64,000 bases of DNA from Vibrio echinoideorum (GTDB taxonomy: Bacteria > Pseudomonadota > Gammaproteobacteria > Enterobacterales > Vibrionaceae): assembly GCF_024347455.1 (NCBI RefSeq), contig NZ_AP025484.1:186001-250000 (forward strand), written 5' to 3'. This document shows positions 44,227-52,885 of the stretch, in pieces. Below the pieces are notes generated by a model. That model made no database searches, was not told the DNA's origin, and worked only from the letters and a program-made list of their open reading frames with translations. The stretch's first letter is position 1; each line of letters opens with the position of its first letter. The position numbers and the translations under genes are program-made.

Positions 44227-46092
44227 ATGGATATCACTAACATTATCGAGCCAGAGATTATCTGCTTGGAATTACAGGCAGACTCGAAACAGGCGGTATT
44301 TGAAGAGCTTGTTGAACTGCTCGACCGTGCCGGTAAGCTCTCGAGTAAAAGTGATTTCCTTGATGATATCTGGAAGCGTGAAGCTATAGGTAATACTGGA
44401 TTTGATGATGGTATTGCGATTCCACACGCGAAAAGTAAAGCCGTAGCTAAACCTGCTGTCGCCGTTGGTATCAGTCGTTCTGGAATCGATTATGGGGCCG
44501 ACGGTGGTGAATTGTCGGATGTGTTCTTCATGCTCGCTTCACCCGATAACAATGATGATCACCATATCGAGGTATTGGCTCAAATATCGACCAAACTGAT
44601 TGAAGATGACTTTGTTACAAAATTAAAGGCGATGGAGTCGGTAGAGGAAGCTTTAGAGTTGTTTCTCGAAGCCAATTCTGACTCTTTCGACAGCTACGCC
44701 TCCAACTATCATGAAGTGTACATCGAGCCGCTCAGCCCTTGGGCTCAATCTCTCAATCGCCTTAAAGAACACTTGTTGTACGGCACTTCACACATGATTC
44801 CATTCGTGGTCGCGGGCGGTGTTCTGTTGTCTTTATCTGTGATGATGTCTGGTCACGGTGCCGTTCCAGAGAGCGGCGTTTTGGCTGACATTGCACAAAT
44901 GGGTATTGCGGGCTTAACGCTTTTTACCGCCGTGCTCGGCGGTTACATCGCGTATTCAATGGCAGACAAACCGGGTTTAGCACCAGGCATGATTGGTTCT
45001 TGGGTGGCGGTTAATCAATACAACACTGGTTTCCTTGGTGCGATTGTGGTCGGCTTTTTCGCAGGCTTTGTGGTTAATCTACTTAAGAAGATCAAGCTGC
45101 CAGACAGCATGATCTCGCTGAGCTCTATCTTCATCTATCCGCTTGTCGGCACTTTTGTTACCTGTGGGGCTGTGATGTGGGTGATTGGTGCCCCCATTGC
45201 GCAGGTGATGCTTGAGATGAACCAAATGCTGACTGGCATGGCCGGCTCAGGAAAAGTGGTACTGGGTAGCATTCTAGGTGCAATGACCGCGTTTGATATG
45301 GGCGGCCCAATCAACAAAGTAGCCACGCTGTTTGCACAAACTCAGGTGAATACTCAGCCATGGTTAATGGGGGGGGTTGGCATTGCCATTTGTACACCCC
45401 CATTAGGTATGGCGCTGGCGACTTTCTTATCGCCGAAGAAGTTTAAACGAGACGAACGCGAAGCAGGTAAAGCAGCAGGTATTATGGGAATGATTGGCAT
45501 CAGTGAAGGTGCAATCCCATTTGCAGCGGCCGATCCTGCGCGTGTTCTGCCTGCGGTTGTGGCTGGTGGCATTGTCGGTAACGTGGTTGGCTTTATGTTC
45601 CATGTAGTAAACCATGCTCCTTGGGGAGGCTGGATTGTTTTGCCTGTGGTTGATGGCAAGATTGGCTACATTGTTGGGACGTTAGCGGGTGCACTGACGA
45701 CGGCTGCGATCGTGATACTGCTTAAAAAGAATGTGGTTGAAGATGAGTCTCGCTCTAATCAATTTGCGGGTGGTTCGGTAACGGAAGAAGGGCAAGCTGA
45801 TGTACTTGCTATTACTTCTTGCCCGTCAGGTGTCGCGCACACTTTTCTGGCGGCTAAGTCTTTGGAAAAGGCGGCGCATCATCTTGGGGTTCGGATAAAA
45901 GTCGAAACACAAGGTGCAAACGGGATAGGCAATCGCATTACACAAAAAGATATTGAAAAAGCTAGGCTAGTGATTTTTGCTCACGATGTGGCAATCAAAG
46001 AAGTCGAGCGCTTTGCGAACGTTAAAACCTTAGATGTCAGCACCAAAGAAGCGATGCTTAATGCACAGGCGTTAATCATGAGGAAAGTATAA
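44227..46092 (+). CDS. Fructose-family PTS EIIA-EIIC-EIIB fusion
   Basis: 621 aa with an unusual domain order: EIIA (1-150, His in DGIAIPHAKSKAVAKPAV), EIIC (about 175-500, GGVLLSLSVMMSG, GAMTAFDMGGPINKVA, GISEGAIPFAAADP) and EIIB (about 520-621, Cys in ITSCPSGVAHTFLAAKSLE). Closest in sequence to the EIIC-EIIB protein at 33734 fused to the EIIA of 35172, suggesting that these are paralogues. Inner membrane; the sugar is unknown. GAGG precedes ATG at 44227. Divergent from the EIIB/HPr-EIIA genes, with a 227-bp gap holding an AGTGTGA-type half-site in reverse at about 44087. Confidence 0.92.
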   Translation: MDITNIIEPEIICLELQADSKQAVFEELVELLDRAGKLSSKSDFLDDIWKREAIGNTGFDDGIAIPHAKSKAVAKPAVAVGISRSGIDYGADGGELSDVFFMLASPDNNDDHHIEVLAQISTKLIEDDFVTKLKAMESVEEALELFLEANSDSFDSYASNYHEVYIEPLSPWAQSLNRLKEHLLYGTSHMIPFVVAGGVLLSLSVMMSGHGAVPESGVLADIAQMGIAGLTLFTAVLGGYIAYSMADKPGLAPGMIGSWVAVNQYNTGFLGAIVVGFFAGFVVNLLKKIKLPDSMISLSSIFIYPLVGTFVTCGAVMWVIGAPIAQVMLEMNQMLTGMAGSGKVVLGSILGAMTAFDMGGPINKVATLFAQTQVNTQPWLMGGVGIAICTPPLGMALATFLSPKKFKRDEREAGKAAGIMGMIGISEGAIPFAAADPARVLPAVVAGGIVGNVVGFMFHVVNHAPWGGWIVLPVVDGKIGYIVGTLAGALTTAAIVILLKKNVVEDESRSNQFAGGSVTEEGQADVLAITSCPSGVAHTFLAAKSLEKAAHHLGVRIKVETQGANGIGNRITQKDIEKARLVIFAHDVAIKEVERFANVKTLDVSTKEAMLNAQALIMRKV

Positions 46093-46131
46093 AAGTAATC
46101 GGCTCTTGAGATTGGCTGAAAAGCGATAAAT

Positions 46132-46175
46132 AAAAAGACGCCCAAGTATTGATAATAATACTTGGGCGTCTTTTT
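46132..46175. terminator. 19-bp perfect bidirectional terminator between PTS and TetR genes
   Basis: AAAAAGACGCCCAAGTATT (46132-46150) pairs with AATACTTGGGCGTCTTTTT (46157-46175). It serves the PTS gene (plus) and the TetR gene (minus), which converge here. Confidence 0.95.
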
Positions 46176-46205
46176 ATATGGTCTGAACTTATATAAGTTC
46201 AGCCT

Positions 46206-46790
46206 CTAAAAAGGGTGGTACTTAAATACGTCCTCAACCATCGAGTTGAGTAATTCGATGTCGTCGCATGTTTTCGCATAGGTACGCAGACCCGCGATCT
46301 GAACCTGAACATGACGAGCAAGCTGAGCGGGTTCTCGCTCTTTGCTTATCTCACCTAGATCTTGTGATTCAGCTATCAACTTGGCGAATTCACCTTCCAT
46401 GATCTTTAATGATTTCTTCGCTTCTGCTAATAATTCTGCGTGCTCGTCAGTTAGTTCAGCAACCGTTTTAGCTAACATGCACATGCCGTTAGGAGAGCTC
46501 TGCTTAGATTCGACCACGGCGCGCTTCACAAAATTTTCGAGCGCTTTAATCGGCGAGTCCGTTTCACTGCGGAAGCGGTTCAGATTAAGGATGCCAAGCT
46601 CGGTATAACGAGCAAGCGTTTCCTTAAATAGGCCTTCTTTACTGCCAAAAGTCGCGTAGATGCTGCCCGGACGCATATCAATCACGTCTTGTAGGTTGCG
46701 CATAGAAGTCGCGTGAAAGCCCTTTTCCCAATACAGGTTAGTTGCTTTATCTACTACATCTTGTCTATCGAACTTCGCTGTCTTGGCCAT
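46206..46790 (-). CDS. TetR/AcrR-family transcriptional regulator
   Basis: 194 aa. HTH at residues 8-55 (DRQDVVDKATNLYWEKGFHATSM split at the turn, and RPGSIYATFGSKEGLF), then a helical ligand domain with a Cys in SSPNGMCMLAKTVAEL, resembling NemR/AcuR-like repressors in which such a Cys can sense electrophiles or oxidants. Two palindromes in its own promoter (46811-46847) match a pair in front of the CMD-family gene at 57739, so that gene is a likely target along with itself. The ligand is unknown. Confidence 0.9.
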   Translation of the reverse strand: MAKTAKFDRQDVVDKATNLYWEKGFHATSMRNLQDVIDMRPGSIYATFGSKEGLFKETLARYTELGILNLNRFRSETDSPIKALENFVKRAVVESKQSSPNGMCMLAKTVAELTDEHAELLAEAKKSLKIMEGEFAKLIAESQDLGEISKEREPAQLARHVQVQIAGLRTYAKTCDDIELLNSMVEDVFKYHPF

Positions 46791-46810
46791 AACATCTACT
46801 TCATTAATCT

Positions 46811-46847
46811 GAACATATGTCCAATATTTTATGCTGAACGCCCGTTC
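46811..46847. promoter_or_regulatory. Two TetR-type palindromes upstream of the TetR gene
   Basis: GAACATATGTCC (46811-46822, one mismatch from a dyad) and GAACGCCCGTTC (46836-46847). Centres are 25 bp apart and 26-51 bp from the ATG. The second has the arms GAACG-N2-CGTTC, identical to a site at 57630. Consistent with autorepression. Confidence 0.65.
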
Positions 46848-46944
46848 TAGTAAAGAAGAGCCAGCAAGAAAGTAAGTCGCTTAGTTTAGTTATTTGCTAA
46901 GTATTTGAAATAAAGTGGTCAGTTTGTCGCTATAAGGCTGTAAT

Positions 46945-47118
46945 TTACGCGTCGACTACTTCTACGGTTTTATGTTGCGCGCCGTAATAAGTGCCTTCAT
47001 CAATGGTATACATTAGAGTTTCATCGCATTCTGGGCAGTTGAATTCTTCGTTGGGTTCAATTGCTGCCTCTTCTACCCACTCCCATCCAATGTTTTCTTC
47101 GCAAGCAGGACAATTCAT
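46945..47118 (-). CDS. Small CxxC zinc-ribbon-like protein
   Basis: 57 aa, read from ATG at 47118: MNCPACEENIGWEW, then FNCPECDETLMYTIDEG and a C-terminus QHKTVEVVDA. Two CPxC motifs spaced about 26 residues form a four-Cys zinc-ribbon pattern, which supports this as a real gene despite its size. AGAGGT precedes the ATG. The function is unknown; zinc ribbons of this size often bind nucleic acid or act as protein adaptors. Cytoplasmic, no TM segment. It lies between the TetR gene and the NIT chemoreceptor, with no evident operon partner. Confidence 0.8.
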   Translation of the reverse strand: MNCPACEENIGWEWVEEAAIEPNEEFNCPECDETLMYTIDEGTYYGAQHKTVEVVDA

Positions 47119-47519
47119 AAAACCTCTAATTATGCATCTACGTTAATTTTAAGAGCTCGGCATTATACATATTTGATGTTGAATTTATAGATGATCGCGA
47201 GTGCATGGTTTGGTAAGGATTATACTGCGAGCGCCGATCTACCTCTTTATGGTTATGCAAAAGCTGTCAATTTTTAGTCACTCCGCCAATAAAATGTTGT
47301 TGCACGCATTTGTATGGCTACTAAGGTTGCATAGCTTGCAGTTTTATAAATAAATCAATGAGTTTTGTAAGGTTAAGTGTTAGATTTATCGATTGCCGTC
47401 GATATAGAACGGTAATTGTTAAAACTGAATAATTATATGATCTCAACAAGGGCATGCCGGTTTAGAAGTGTGTCTAATTACATGACAGATAGAGATTTGT
47501 TAGCTGCTAGGGAATAAAA
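47119..47519. other. 401-bp intergenic region before the NIT chemoreceptor
   Basis: AT-rich. It should contain the promoters of the zinc-ribbon gene (minus) and the chemoreceptor (plus). No ORF, palindrome or hairpin that I can support. Confidence 0.45.
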
Positions 47520-49499
47520 ATGAAATTATCCGATATGTCTTTTAAGCAAAAAATCATTGCTTTGCTTATTTTGCCGATCTTAGGGTTTCTATGGCTCAGT
47601 GTTTCTGCGATTTCAAAAGGCGTAGAAACGACGAGTGAAATGTCATCATTGAATCAACTGACACGCTTGTCGGTTGTTTACAGTGAATTGGTACATGAGT
47701 TGCAAAAAGAGCGAGGCATGACGGCTGGCTTTATCGGCTCTCAAGGCACTCAATTTGTGAGTGAATTACGTTCTCAACGTACTAGTGCGGATAGTCGACG
47801 TGATCAGAGAAACGAATACTGGCAGTCGGCTGATATCGATCTGCCACAGATCAATCGCTTGAACAGTGAAATAAGCCAAAGCCTTAATCAAATAACCACG
47901 ATTCGAAACCGAGTGGATTCTCAATCAATTCCACTCTCTGAGGCGTTAGGTTACTACACAAAACTGAATGCAAAACTGCTTAGTGTATCGGCTTTGATTG
48001 CGGAACTGAGCTCAGACTCGACGATTACTACTGAAACCATCGCTTACTACAATTTCTTGCAAGGTAAAGAGCGAGCAGGTATCGAGCGTGCTGTCCTCAA
48101 CAACACCTTTTCTAAAAATGAATTTGGCCCAGGTATGCTAGTGAAATTCATCTCTTTGGTGACAGAGCAAAATACCTATTTTTCGAACTTTAAAGTGTTG
48201 AGCACTGCCGATAATGTTCGTTTCTTTGAACAACAATTGAATGATCGATCTGTAGCGGAAGTAGAAAAACTTCGACAGCTAGCAGAATCGAAAATGAGTG
48301 GTTTTGATGTTGATCCTGTCTATTGGTTCGCGCAATCAACGGCACGTATTGTTCAGCTGAAGAAGACTGAGAACCAACTGGCAGACTCTCTTATTGCATT
48401 GACTGATCAGAAAACTCAGCAAGCTCAATCAGCAATGATGGGCAGTATCGCGATGTTTGTTGTGATTACTTTGTTTGCAACCTTTGTCAGTTTCAAAGCC
48501 ATTACAGACCTAACTACCCGAGTCAAAGACCTGAATTTGGTGCTTTCAAAGGTTCGTGATGACAATGACCTAACGGTTCGCGCAACTTACTTGGGTGAGA
48601 GCGAGCTTGGTCAGATATCTTCATCGCTTAACGAAACGTTAGAGAAGTTCTCTCAGGTGATCGATAACTTGTCTCAATCAAGCTTAACACTTGCTTCGGC
48701 AGCAGAAGAGACGGCGCAAACTTGCCAATACAACTCCAATACCTTGGTTGAGCAACAAGACCAAATTGGGCTGATTGCAACGGCAACTGAAGAGCTTTCG
48801 GCAACCGTGAATGAAGTCGCGGCTAAAACGCAGCAAACGGCAACTTCGGCGAAAATGGTGGATCAACAGTCACAAGAGGGCTTGAGCACAGTTCAACACT
48901 CTTATGAATCGATTGAAATCTTGGCATCTGAGATTAACGGCTTAGCTGAGAAAATTACCCACCTACACGAAAGTAGCAATAACATTAACAGCGTTATCGA
49001 TGTGATTAAGTCGGTTGCTGATCAAACAAACTTGTTAGCACTAAACGCAGCGATCGAAGCGGCACGTGCTGGTGAACAAGGTCGTGGTTTCGCCGTTGTA
49101 GCTGATGAAGTTCGTACATTGGCTCAGCGTACGCAAGAGTCGACGTTAGAGATAGAGGGCTTCATCAGTTCGCTACAGTCTGATGTACAAACAGCGTTCA
49201 ATGTGATTGAGAACAGTAAGAAAATGTCATCAAGAGCGGTTGAAGATTCGCGAGAAGTAGAACAAACGCTACAAGATATTTCTAGTGCTGTGAGCGAGAT
49301 ATTCAGCATGACAGAGCAGATTGCAACGGCAACAGAAGAGCAAGCGGTCGTGACACAAGACATTGCTCAGAACGTGGTGGCGGTTGAGCAGAAGTCGACC
49401 GAATCGACGACGGGCGCGACTCAAATTGCAGCAACAGCCAAAGAACAAGCAGAATTGGCAACATCACTGAAAGAACTCTCGAATACGTTTAAGAGTTAA
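47520..49499 (+). CDS. Methyl-accepting chemotaxis protein with a NIT-type sensor
   Basis: 659 aa. TM1 at about 10-30, then a helical periplasmic domain (about 35-290) with [20 protein letters not shown] and [13 protein letters not shown], the signature of the nitrate/nitrite-sensing NIT domain; TM2 ([20 protein letters not shown]) about 300-320, HAMP, and the signalling domain with [21 protein letters not shown] and [20 protein letters not shown]. No C-terminal pentapeptide. Ligand by family: nitrate or nitrite, but many NIT-domain receptors have not been tested and the specificity is not shown by this sequence. Inner membrane. Monocistronic, ends at a terminator. Confidence 0.92.
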   Translation: MKLSDMSFKQKIIALLILPILGFLWLSVSAISKGVETTSEMSSLNQLTRLSVVYSELVHELQKERGMTAGFIGSQGTQFVSELRSQRTSADSRRDQRNEYWQSADIDLPQINRLNSEISQSLNQITTIRNRVDSQSIPLSEALGYYTKLNAKLLSVSALIAELSSDSTITTETIAYYNFLQGKERAGIERAVLNNTFSKNEFGPGMLVKFISLVTEQNTYFSNFKVLSTADNVRFFEQQLNDRSVAEVEKLRQLAESKMSGFDVDPVYWFAQSTARIVQLKKTENQLADSLIALTDQKTQQAQSAMMGSIAMFVVITLFATFVSFKAITDLTTRVKDLNLVLSKVRDDNDLTVRATYLGESELGQISSSLNETLEKFSQVIDNLSQSSLTLASAAEETAQTCQYNSNTLVEQQDQIGLIATATEELSATVNEVAAKTQQTATSAKMVDQQSQEGLSTVQHSYESIEILASEINGLAEKITHLHESSNNINSVIDVIKSVADQTNLLALNAAIEAARAGEQGRGFAVVADEVRTLAQRTQESTLEIEGFISSLQSDVQTAFNVIENSKKMSSRAVEDSREVEQTLQDISSAVSEIFSMTEQIATATEEQAVVTQDIAQNVVAVEQKSTESTTGATQIAATAKEQAELATSLKELSNTFKS

Positions 49500-49515
49500 T
49501 CTTTCCGAGCTCATG

Positions 49516-49543
49516 GCTAATAGCTAATAGCTAATAGCTAATA
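49516..49543. repeat. Four copies of a 7-bp tandem repeat
   Basis: (GCTAATA)x4 at 49516-49543, followed by a degenerate copy GCTTAAA. It lies in the 3' region after the NIT chemoreceptor, 17 bp past the stop. Likely slippage-prone; no coding effect. Confidence 0.9.
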
Positions 49544-49577
49544 GCTTAAAGTTAAGAGCTATCTATCTTATATAACG

Positions 49578-49608
49578 AAATGTCCCGCTTAATGCGGGAC
49601 ATTTTTTT
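49578..49608. terminator. Terminator between the chemoreceptor and the oxygenase gene
   Basis: AAATGTCCCGC (49578-49588) pairs with GCGGGACATTT (49594-49604), then a T-run. It ends the chemoreceptor transcript. Confidence 0.9.
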
Positions 49609-49651
49609 AGGATTTGAAGCGACTAAGACTGCGCTTTATAGAAACGACAAG

Positions 49652-50431
49652 TTAAAGCTCAAACAATACGTCAGTACGAATAATGTATTTAGTGCCAGAA
49701 AGTATCGGTGCTGAGCCGTGTATACAATGAGCAGGGTGAGTACCGTGAGGAAAACACAGGACACTACCACTGGGTGTTCTAACCGATTCTATATCTGCAC
49801 TCTCATGATGATGCCCTTGACGACGAGCAGGCTTACTCGGGTCATCATGGCTAACCATGAATTGAGTTTCGCCACCGACGAAATCATCACTCAAGAGAAG
49901 CAAAAAGGTATACATGCTCCAACGGTCGCCAAAAGAGTCATCGATCAGTTCTCCATCGACAACTTGACTACCGGGCCAAGAGCCATCGGTGTGCATTTTA
50001 AAGAAATCCCCTTCATCGTAGCGATAAAATCGAAAACGACCGTTGATTCCAAGTGGTTTCACACCAGAAAAATGGTCGTACTTATCAACGAAATGATCTT
50101 TGCAACGCTTCCAAATAATGTCGAGGGTTTCAGTATCCGCGATCAAGTTGAGATTCTGATTGTGACGAACTTCTCTCGGTAAAGAAACTGCGGCATCTTC
50201 TGTAAAACCAAGTTGGTTCGCTTCATTAAGTATCCGCTTAACCTCTTCAGGAAGAAGTACATCTCTTAGTTGGAAAGCACCTGGTACATTGTTTACTTCA
50301 ACGCGTGACACTGCATTCACGTTGTTATCAAGTGCAAATGGATTAGCCGACTTTGGTGCCCAAACGGGAAGGTCACTGCGCTGAGTACCAGACTCGCGTC
50401 GAACGACATAAAAATTTTCTTTGTTATTCAT
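49652..50431 (-). CDS. 2-oxoglutarate/Fe(II) oxygenase, prolyl-4-hydroxylase type
   Basis: 259 aa from ATG at 50431, with GAGG 6 nt upstream. The metal-binding facial triad is visible: HTDGSW (H-x-D) in the context FRFYRYDEGDFFKMH, and a distal His in SVLCFPHGTHPAHCIHG followed by Arg in YIIRTDVLFEL for the 2-oxoglutarate carboxylate. It hydroxylates an unknown substrate with O2, giving succinate and CO2; cytoplasmic, no signal. The gene follows the aldehyde dehydrogenase with only a few base pairs between, so they form one operon. An oxygenase that makes an aldehyde by dealkylation would fit that partner. Confidence 0.87.
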   Translation of the reverse strand: MNNKENFYVVRRESGTQRSDLPVWAPKSANPFALDNNVNAVSRVEVNNVPGAFQLRDVLLPEEVKRILNEANQLGFTEDAAVSLPREVRHNQNLNLIADTETLDIIWKRCKDHFVDKYDHFSGVKPLGINGRFRFYRYDEGDFFKMHTDGSWPGSQVVDGELIDDSFGDRWSMYTFLLLLSDDFVGGETQFMVSHDDPSKPARRQGHHHESADIESVRTPSGSVLCFPHGTHPAHCIHGSAPILSGTKYIIRTDVLFEL

Positions 50432-50440
50432 CATCAACCT

Positions 50441-51781
50441 CTATCTTGAAACCACTTTTACTTGTGCAAACTGACGGTGCCCGTCAACCGAGCCGTGGTA
50501 ACCGAGGCCACTCTGTTTCGCGCCAACCCAGGGAGCATCACCACTGCCGCCTTGTCCTTGATTAATGCCAACCATGCCAGCATCAAGTTCGTCAGCAACG
50601 TCATTGACACCTTGGTTTCCGAACACCACGGCACCCAACCCATACTCGCTGTTGTTAGCGCGCTCAATCGCATCTTCAATGTTTGAGTAACGACTGATCG
50701 CGACCACTGGCCCAAAAGTCTCTTCTGTTTCCAGCTTCATTTCTGCTGTCATTCCGGTGATAACAGTAGGGCGGATATAACGCTCTGGTTGTTCAATCCC
50801 GCCTAGAAGGAAAGTTGCCCCTTTTTGTTGTGCGTCTTTTAGTTGATCCGAGATTTTTCCATGTTGCGTGGCATTGATGATTGGTCCTATGTTTACGTTA
50901 GGCATATCCCACGGGCCAATCTGGTACATATTGGCGATCTCAGTAACACGTTGTTCGAATTTATCGGCGATTCGCTCATCAACATAAATACGTTCGATGG
51001 ACGTACACATTTGCCCTGAGTTCTCAAAGCTACCCGCGACGGCAAAACGTGCTGCTTGCTCTAAGTTAGCATCGCGCATCACTATCATGGGGTCTTTGCC
51101 GCCCAGCTCCATTACAAGGCGTTTCACTTTGCTTGCTGCACGAACCATGATGTCTTGGCCTGCTGCTTTAGAACCCGTGAACGCAATCATTTGAATATCA
51201 CCTTCAACTAAAGCCTTACCCGTTTCGCGGTCGCCATGCAAAATTGTTAATACGCCTTCGGGTAGGTGTTTCTGTAGCTCACCAAAGAATGCTTGAGCGA
51301 TAAGAGGGGTCTCTTCAGAAGGTTTTAGAATCACGGTATTACCCGCGACTAATGCAGGCACGATGAGGTTATTTGCCATCATCACCGGGTAGTTCCAAGG
51401 AGATATAACTCCGACAACACCTAGTGGGCGGTATTGAAGTTCTGTTGAGCCGGACAATTTTCGAGTGTTGAGTGCACGTTGAGCATCTTCTGCATAATGC
51501 TGACCCATATAAATCGCGCCTGTTGCTTCGCCAATCGCGCGACCAATATCTTTACCCATTTCGCGGGCAAGTAATTCTGAGAAGGAGTCTGCATGCTGTT
51601 CAAGGTGTTGGTAAGCTCTAATAATGGTTCGCACGCGCTCATTTATCGGGAGTTTTCTCCATGCTTTTTGTGCTGCCTTTGATTGGCGAATCGTTTGAAC
51701 TACTTCATCTCTAGAGGCGTTATTGACCTCACCAAGCAGTTCTCCATTACTAGGATTAAAAGATTGAATAGACTTGCTCAT
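50441..51781 (-). CDS. NAD(P)-dependent aldehyde dehydrogenase (SSADH/BADH-like)
   Basis: 446 aa from ATG at 51781, with GGAG 9 nt upstream; a TTG at 51790 is the alternative. Slightly short for the family. Motifs: VISPWNYPVMMANNLIVPALVAG, VILKPSEETPLIAQA, AFTGSKAAGQDI, catalytic Glu in VMELGGKDPMIVM, catalytic Cys in FENSGQMCTSIER and EETFGPVVAISRY. Succinate-semialdehyde- or betaine-aldehyde-type by look; the true substrate is unknown. It is the first gene of an operon with the 2OG oxygenase. A dyad at 51843-51866 matches one in the promoter of the ArsR gene just upstream. Confidence 0.92.
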   Translation of the reverse strand: MSKSIQSFNPSNGELLGEVNNASRDEVVQTIRQSKAAQKAWRKLPINERVRTIIRAYQHLEQHADSFSELLAREMGKDIGRAIGEATGAIYMGQHYAEDAQRALNTRKLSGSTELQYRPLGVVGVISPWNYPVMMANNLIVPALVAGNTVILKPSEETPLIAQAFFGELQKHLPEGVLTILHGDRETGKALVEGDIQMIAFTGSKAAGQDIMVRAASKVKRLVMELGGKDPMIVMRDANLEQAARFAVAGSFENSGQMCTSIERIYVDERIADKFEQRVTEIANMYQIGPWDMPNVNIGPIINATQHGKISDQLKDAQQKGATFLLGGIEQPERYIRPTVITGMTAEMKLETEETFGPVVAISRYSNIEDAIERANNSEYGLGAVVFGNQGVNDVADELDAGMVGINQGQGGSGDAPWVGAKQSGLGYHGSVDGHRQFAQVKVVSR

Positions 51782-51842
51782 GTTTACCAACTCCGTTTAA
51801 TTTTTCGTATATTTTTCTATTTAATGGCACATCTGAATAGCT

Positions 51843-51866
51843 AGATATCGAGAAATATCGATATCT
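51843..51866. promoter_or_regulatory. Operator-like dyad upstream of the aldehyde dehydrogenase/oxygenase operon
   Basis: AGATATCG-AGAAATAT-CGATATCT; the perfect dyad extends to 51841-51868 (CTAGATATCG with CGATATCTAG). About 62 bp upstream of ATG 51781. It matches the dyad at 52293-52316, so the ArsR-type protein is the likely binder. Confidence 0.75.
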
Positions 51867-51934
51867 AGTCTTCTGAAAATAGATAAGATTAAAATGGGCG
51901 GCGTTATCCACCCAGTCTGTTTTGATTCTGCTTG

Positions 51935-52243
51935 TTAGAGTGAGTTAGATAACTCTTTTAAAAACGTCTCGATGTATTCGTCATTACGCTTGTAGTACGT
52001 CCATGAGCCAATGCGTTTTGAAGTAACCAACTTTGCACGCTGCAGGTTCGAGAGGTAAGAAGAAACGGTAGATTGAGATAAGCCACTCTTCTCTTGAATA
52101 ATGCTGACGCATACCCCCTCAACATCGGTATCAACGAGTTGTTTCTCTAGGTTAAAGTGCTCTTGAGGCGACTTAAGCCAATGAAGAATATCTCTGCGTA
52201 CAGGGTTGTTGATTGACTTTAAAACTTCATTCATATCTGACAT
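51935..52243 (-). CDS. ArsR-family winged-helix regulator
   Basis: 102 aa from ATG at 52243. A frame open farther upstream to 52378 is rejected because a good promoter and an operator lie inside that stretch; the ATG at 52237 is a close alternative. The HTH is clear: EVLKSINNPVRRDILHWLKS, SIIQEKSGLSQSTVSSYLSN and LQRAKLVTSKRIGSWTYYKR. There is no CxxC-type metal site; metal-independent ArsR proteins respond to organic ligands or redox. Upstream of the aldehyde dehydrogenase/oxygenase operon on the same strand, and both promoters share one dyad, so it probably represses both. Confidence 0.85.
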   Translation of the reverse strand: MSDMNEVLKSINNPVRRDILHWLKSPQEHFNLEKQLVDTDVEGVCVSIIQEKSGLSQSTVSSYLSNLQRAKLVTSKRIGSWTYYKRNDEYIETFLKELSNSL

Positions 52244-52274
52244 GGCGTTTGGCTGCTGTTTTCGATTAACGTGA

Positions 52275-52316
52275 AATATACTCTTTAAAGTAAGATATCG
52301 CAATATCTCGATATAT
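52275..52316 (-). promoter_or_regulatory. Promoter and operator of the ArsR-type gene
   Basis: On the minus strand TTGCGA (52298-52303) and TATATT (52275-52280) are 17 bp apart, a good sigma-70 pair. The dyad AGATATCG-N8-CGATATAT (52293-52316) overlaps the -35, a classical repressor position. Transcription would start near 52268, just before ATG 52243. Confidence 0.7.
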
Positions 52317-52435
52317 TGATTTGGCTGCATTGAGGTAAGAATGTCATTCACGTTTATCGTCGGCGTGTTGATTTTCATCGTTAAGTTCTAGGTTCTCGTT
52401 CTATGCTTTAAGAACCAAGAACCAAGAACCAAGAA

Positions 52436-52858
52436 CTAAAGCGCTTGTCCGTTAACCGACAATTTCACATCAATGTTGCCACGAACTGCATTTGAATATG
52501 GGCAGACTTGGTGAGCCGTTTTCACAAGCGTAACAGCTTGTTCCTGATCTAAATCGAGTTCAACGGCTAGTGAAACGGTTAAAGCAAAGCCACCATTCTC
52601 ATTTGGACCAATGCCTACCGTTGCAGTCGTTGGCGCTGATGCGATCTTAATCTTCATCTCTTTCGCTACATGAAGCAACGCGTTTGAGAAACACGCAGAG
52701 TAGCCCGCAGCAAACAGTTGTTCAGGGTTGGTCGCTTCACCTGTACCGCCCATCTCTTTAGGGTAGCTCAACGCCACTGAAAGCAGGTTGTCATCAGTAG
52801 AAACTTGGCCGTTACGGCCTGCCGTTGCTGTTGCAGAAGTTGTGTAGAGTGTTGTCAT
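52436..52858 (-). CDS. ohr: Organic hydroperoxide resistance protein Ohr
   Basis: 140 aa, full length for Ohr. A thiol peroxidase that reduces organic and fatty-acid hydroperoxides; reduced through lipoylated proteins. The two reactive cysteines are visible: SACFSNALLHVA (peroxidatic) and VCPYSNAVRGN (resolving), with the catalytic Arg near the N-terminus in the Ohr pattern (TATAGRNGQVS). Cytoplasmic. Divergent from ohrR with two operator-like repeats between them; the regulator is expected to be OhrR. Confidence 0.95.
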   Translation of the reverse strand: MTTLYTTSATATAGRNGQVSTDDNLLSVALSYPKEMGGTGEATNPEQLFAAGYSACFSNALLHVAKEMKIKIASAPTTATVGIGPNENGGFALTVSLAVELDLDQEQAVTLVKTAHQVCPYSNAVRGNIDVKLSVNGQAL

Positions 52859-52885
52859 TGTTTTAGTCCTTACTTGAATTGTGTA

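Noticed and set aside
49718..50182. 154-codon open frame antisense to the 2OG oxygenase
   Set aside because: The oxygenase has intact metal and cosubstrate residues; the other frame has none.
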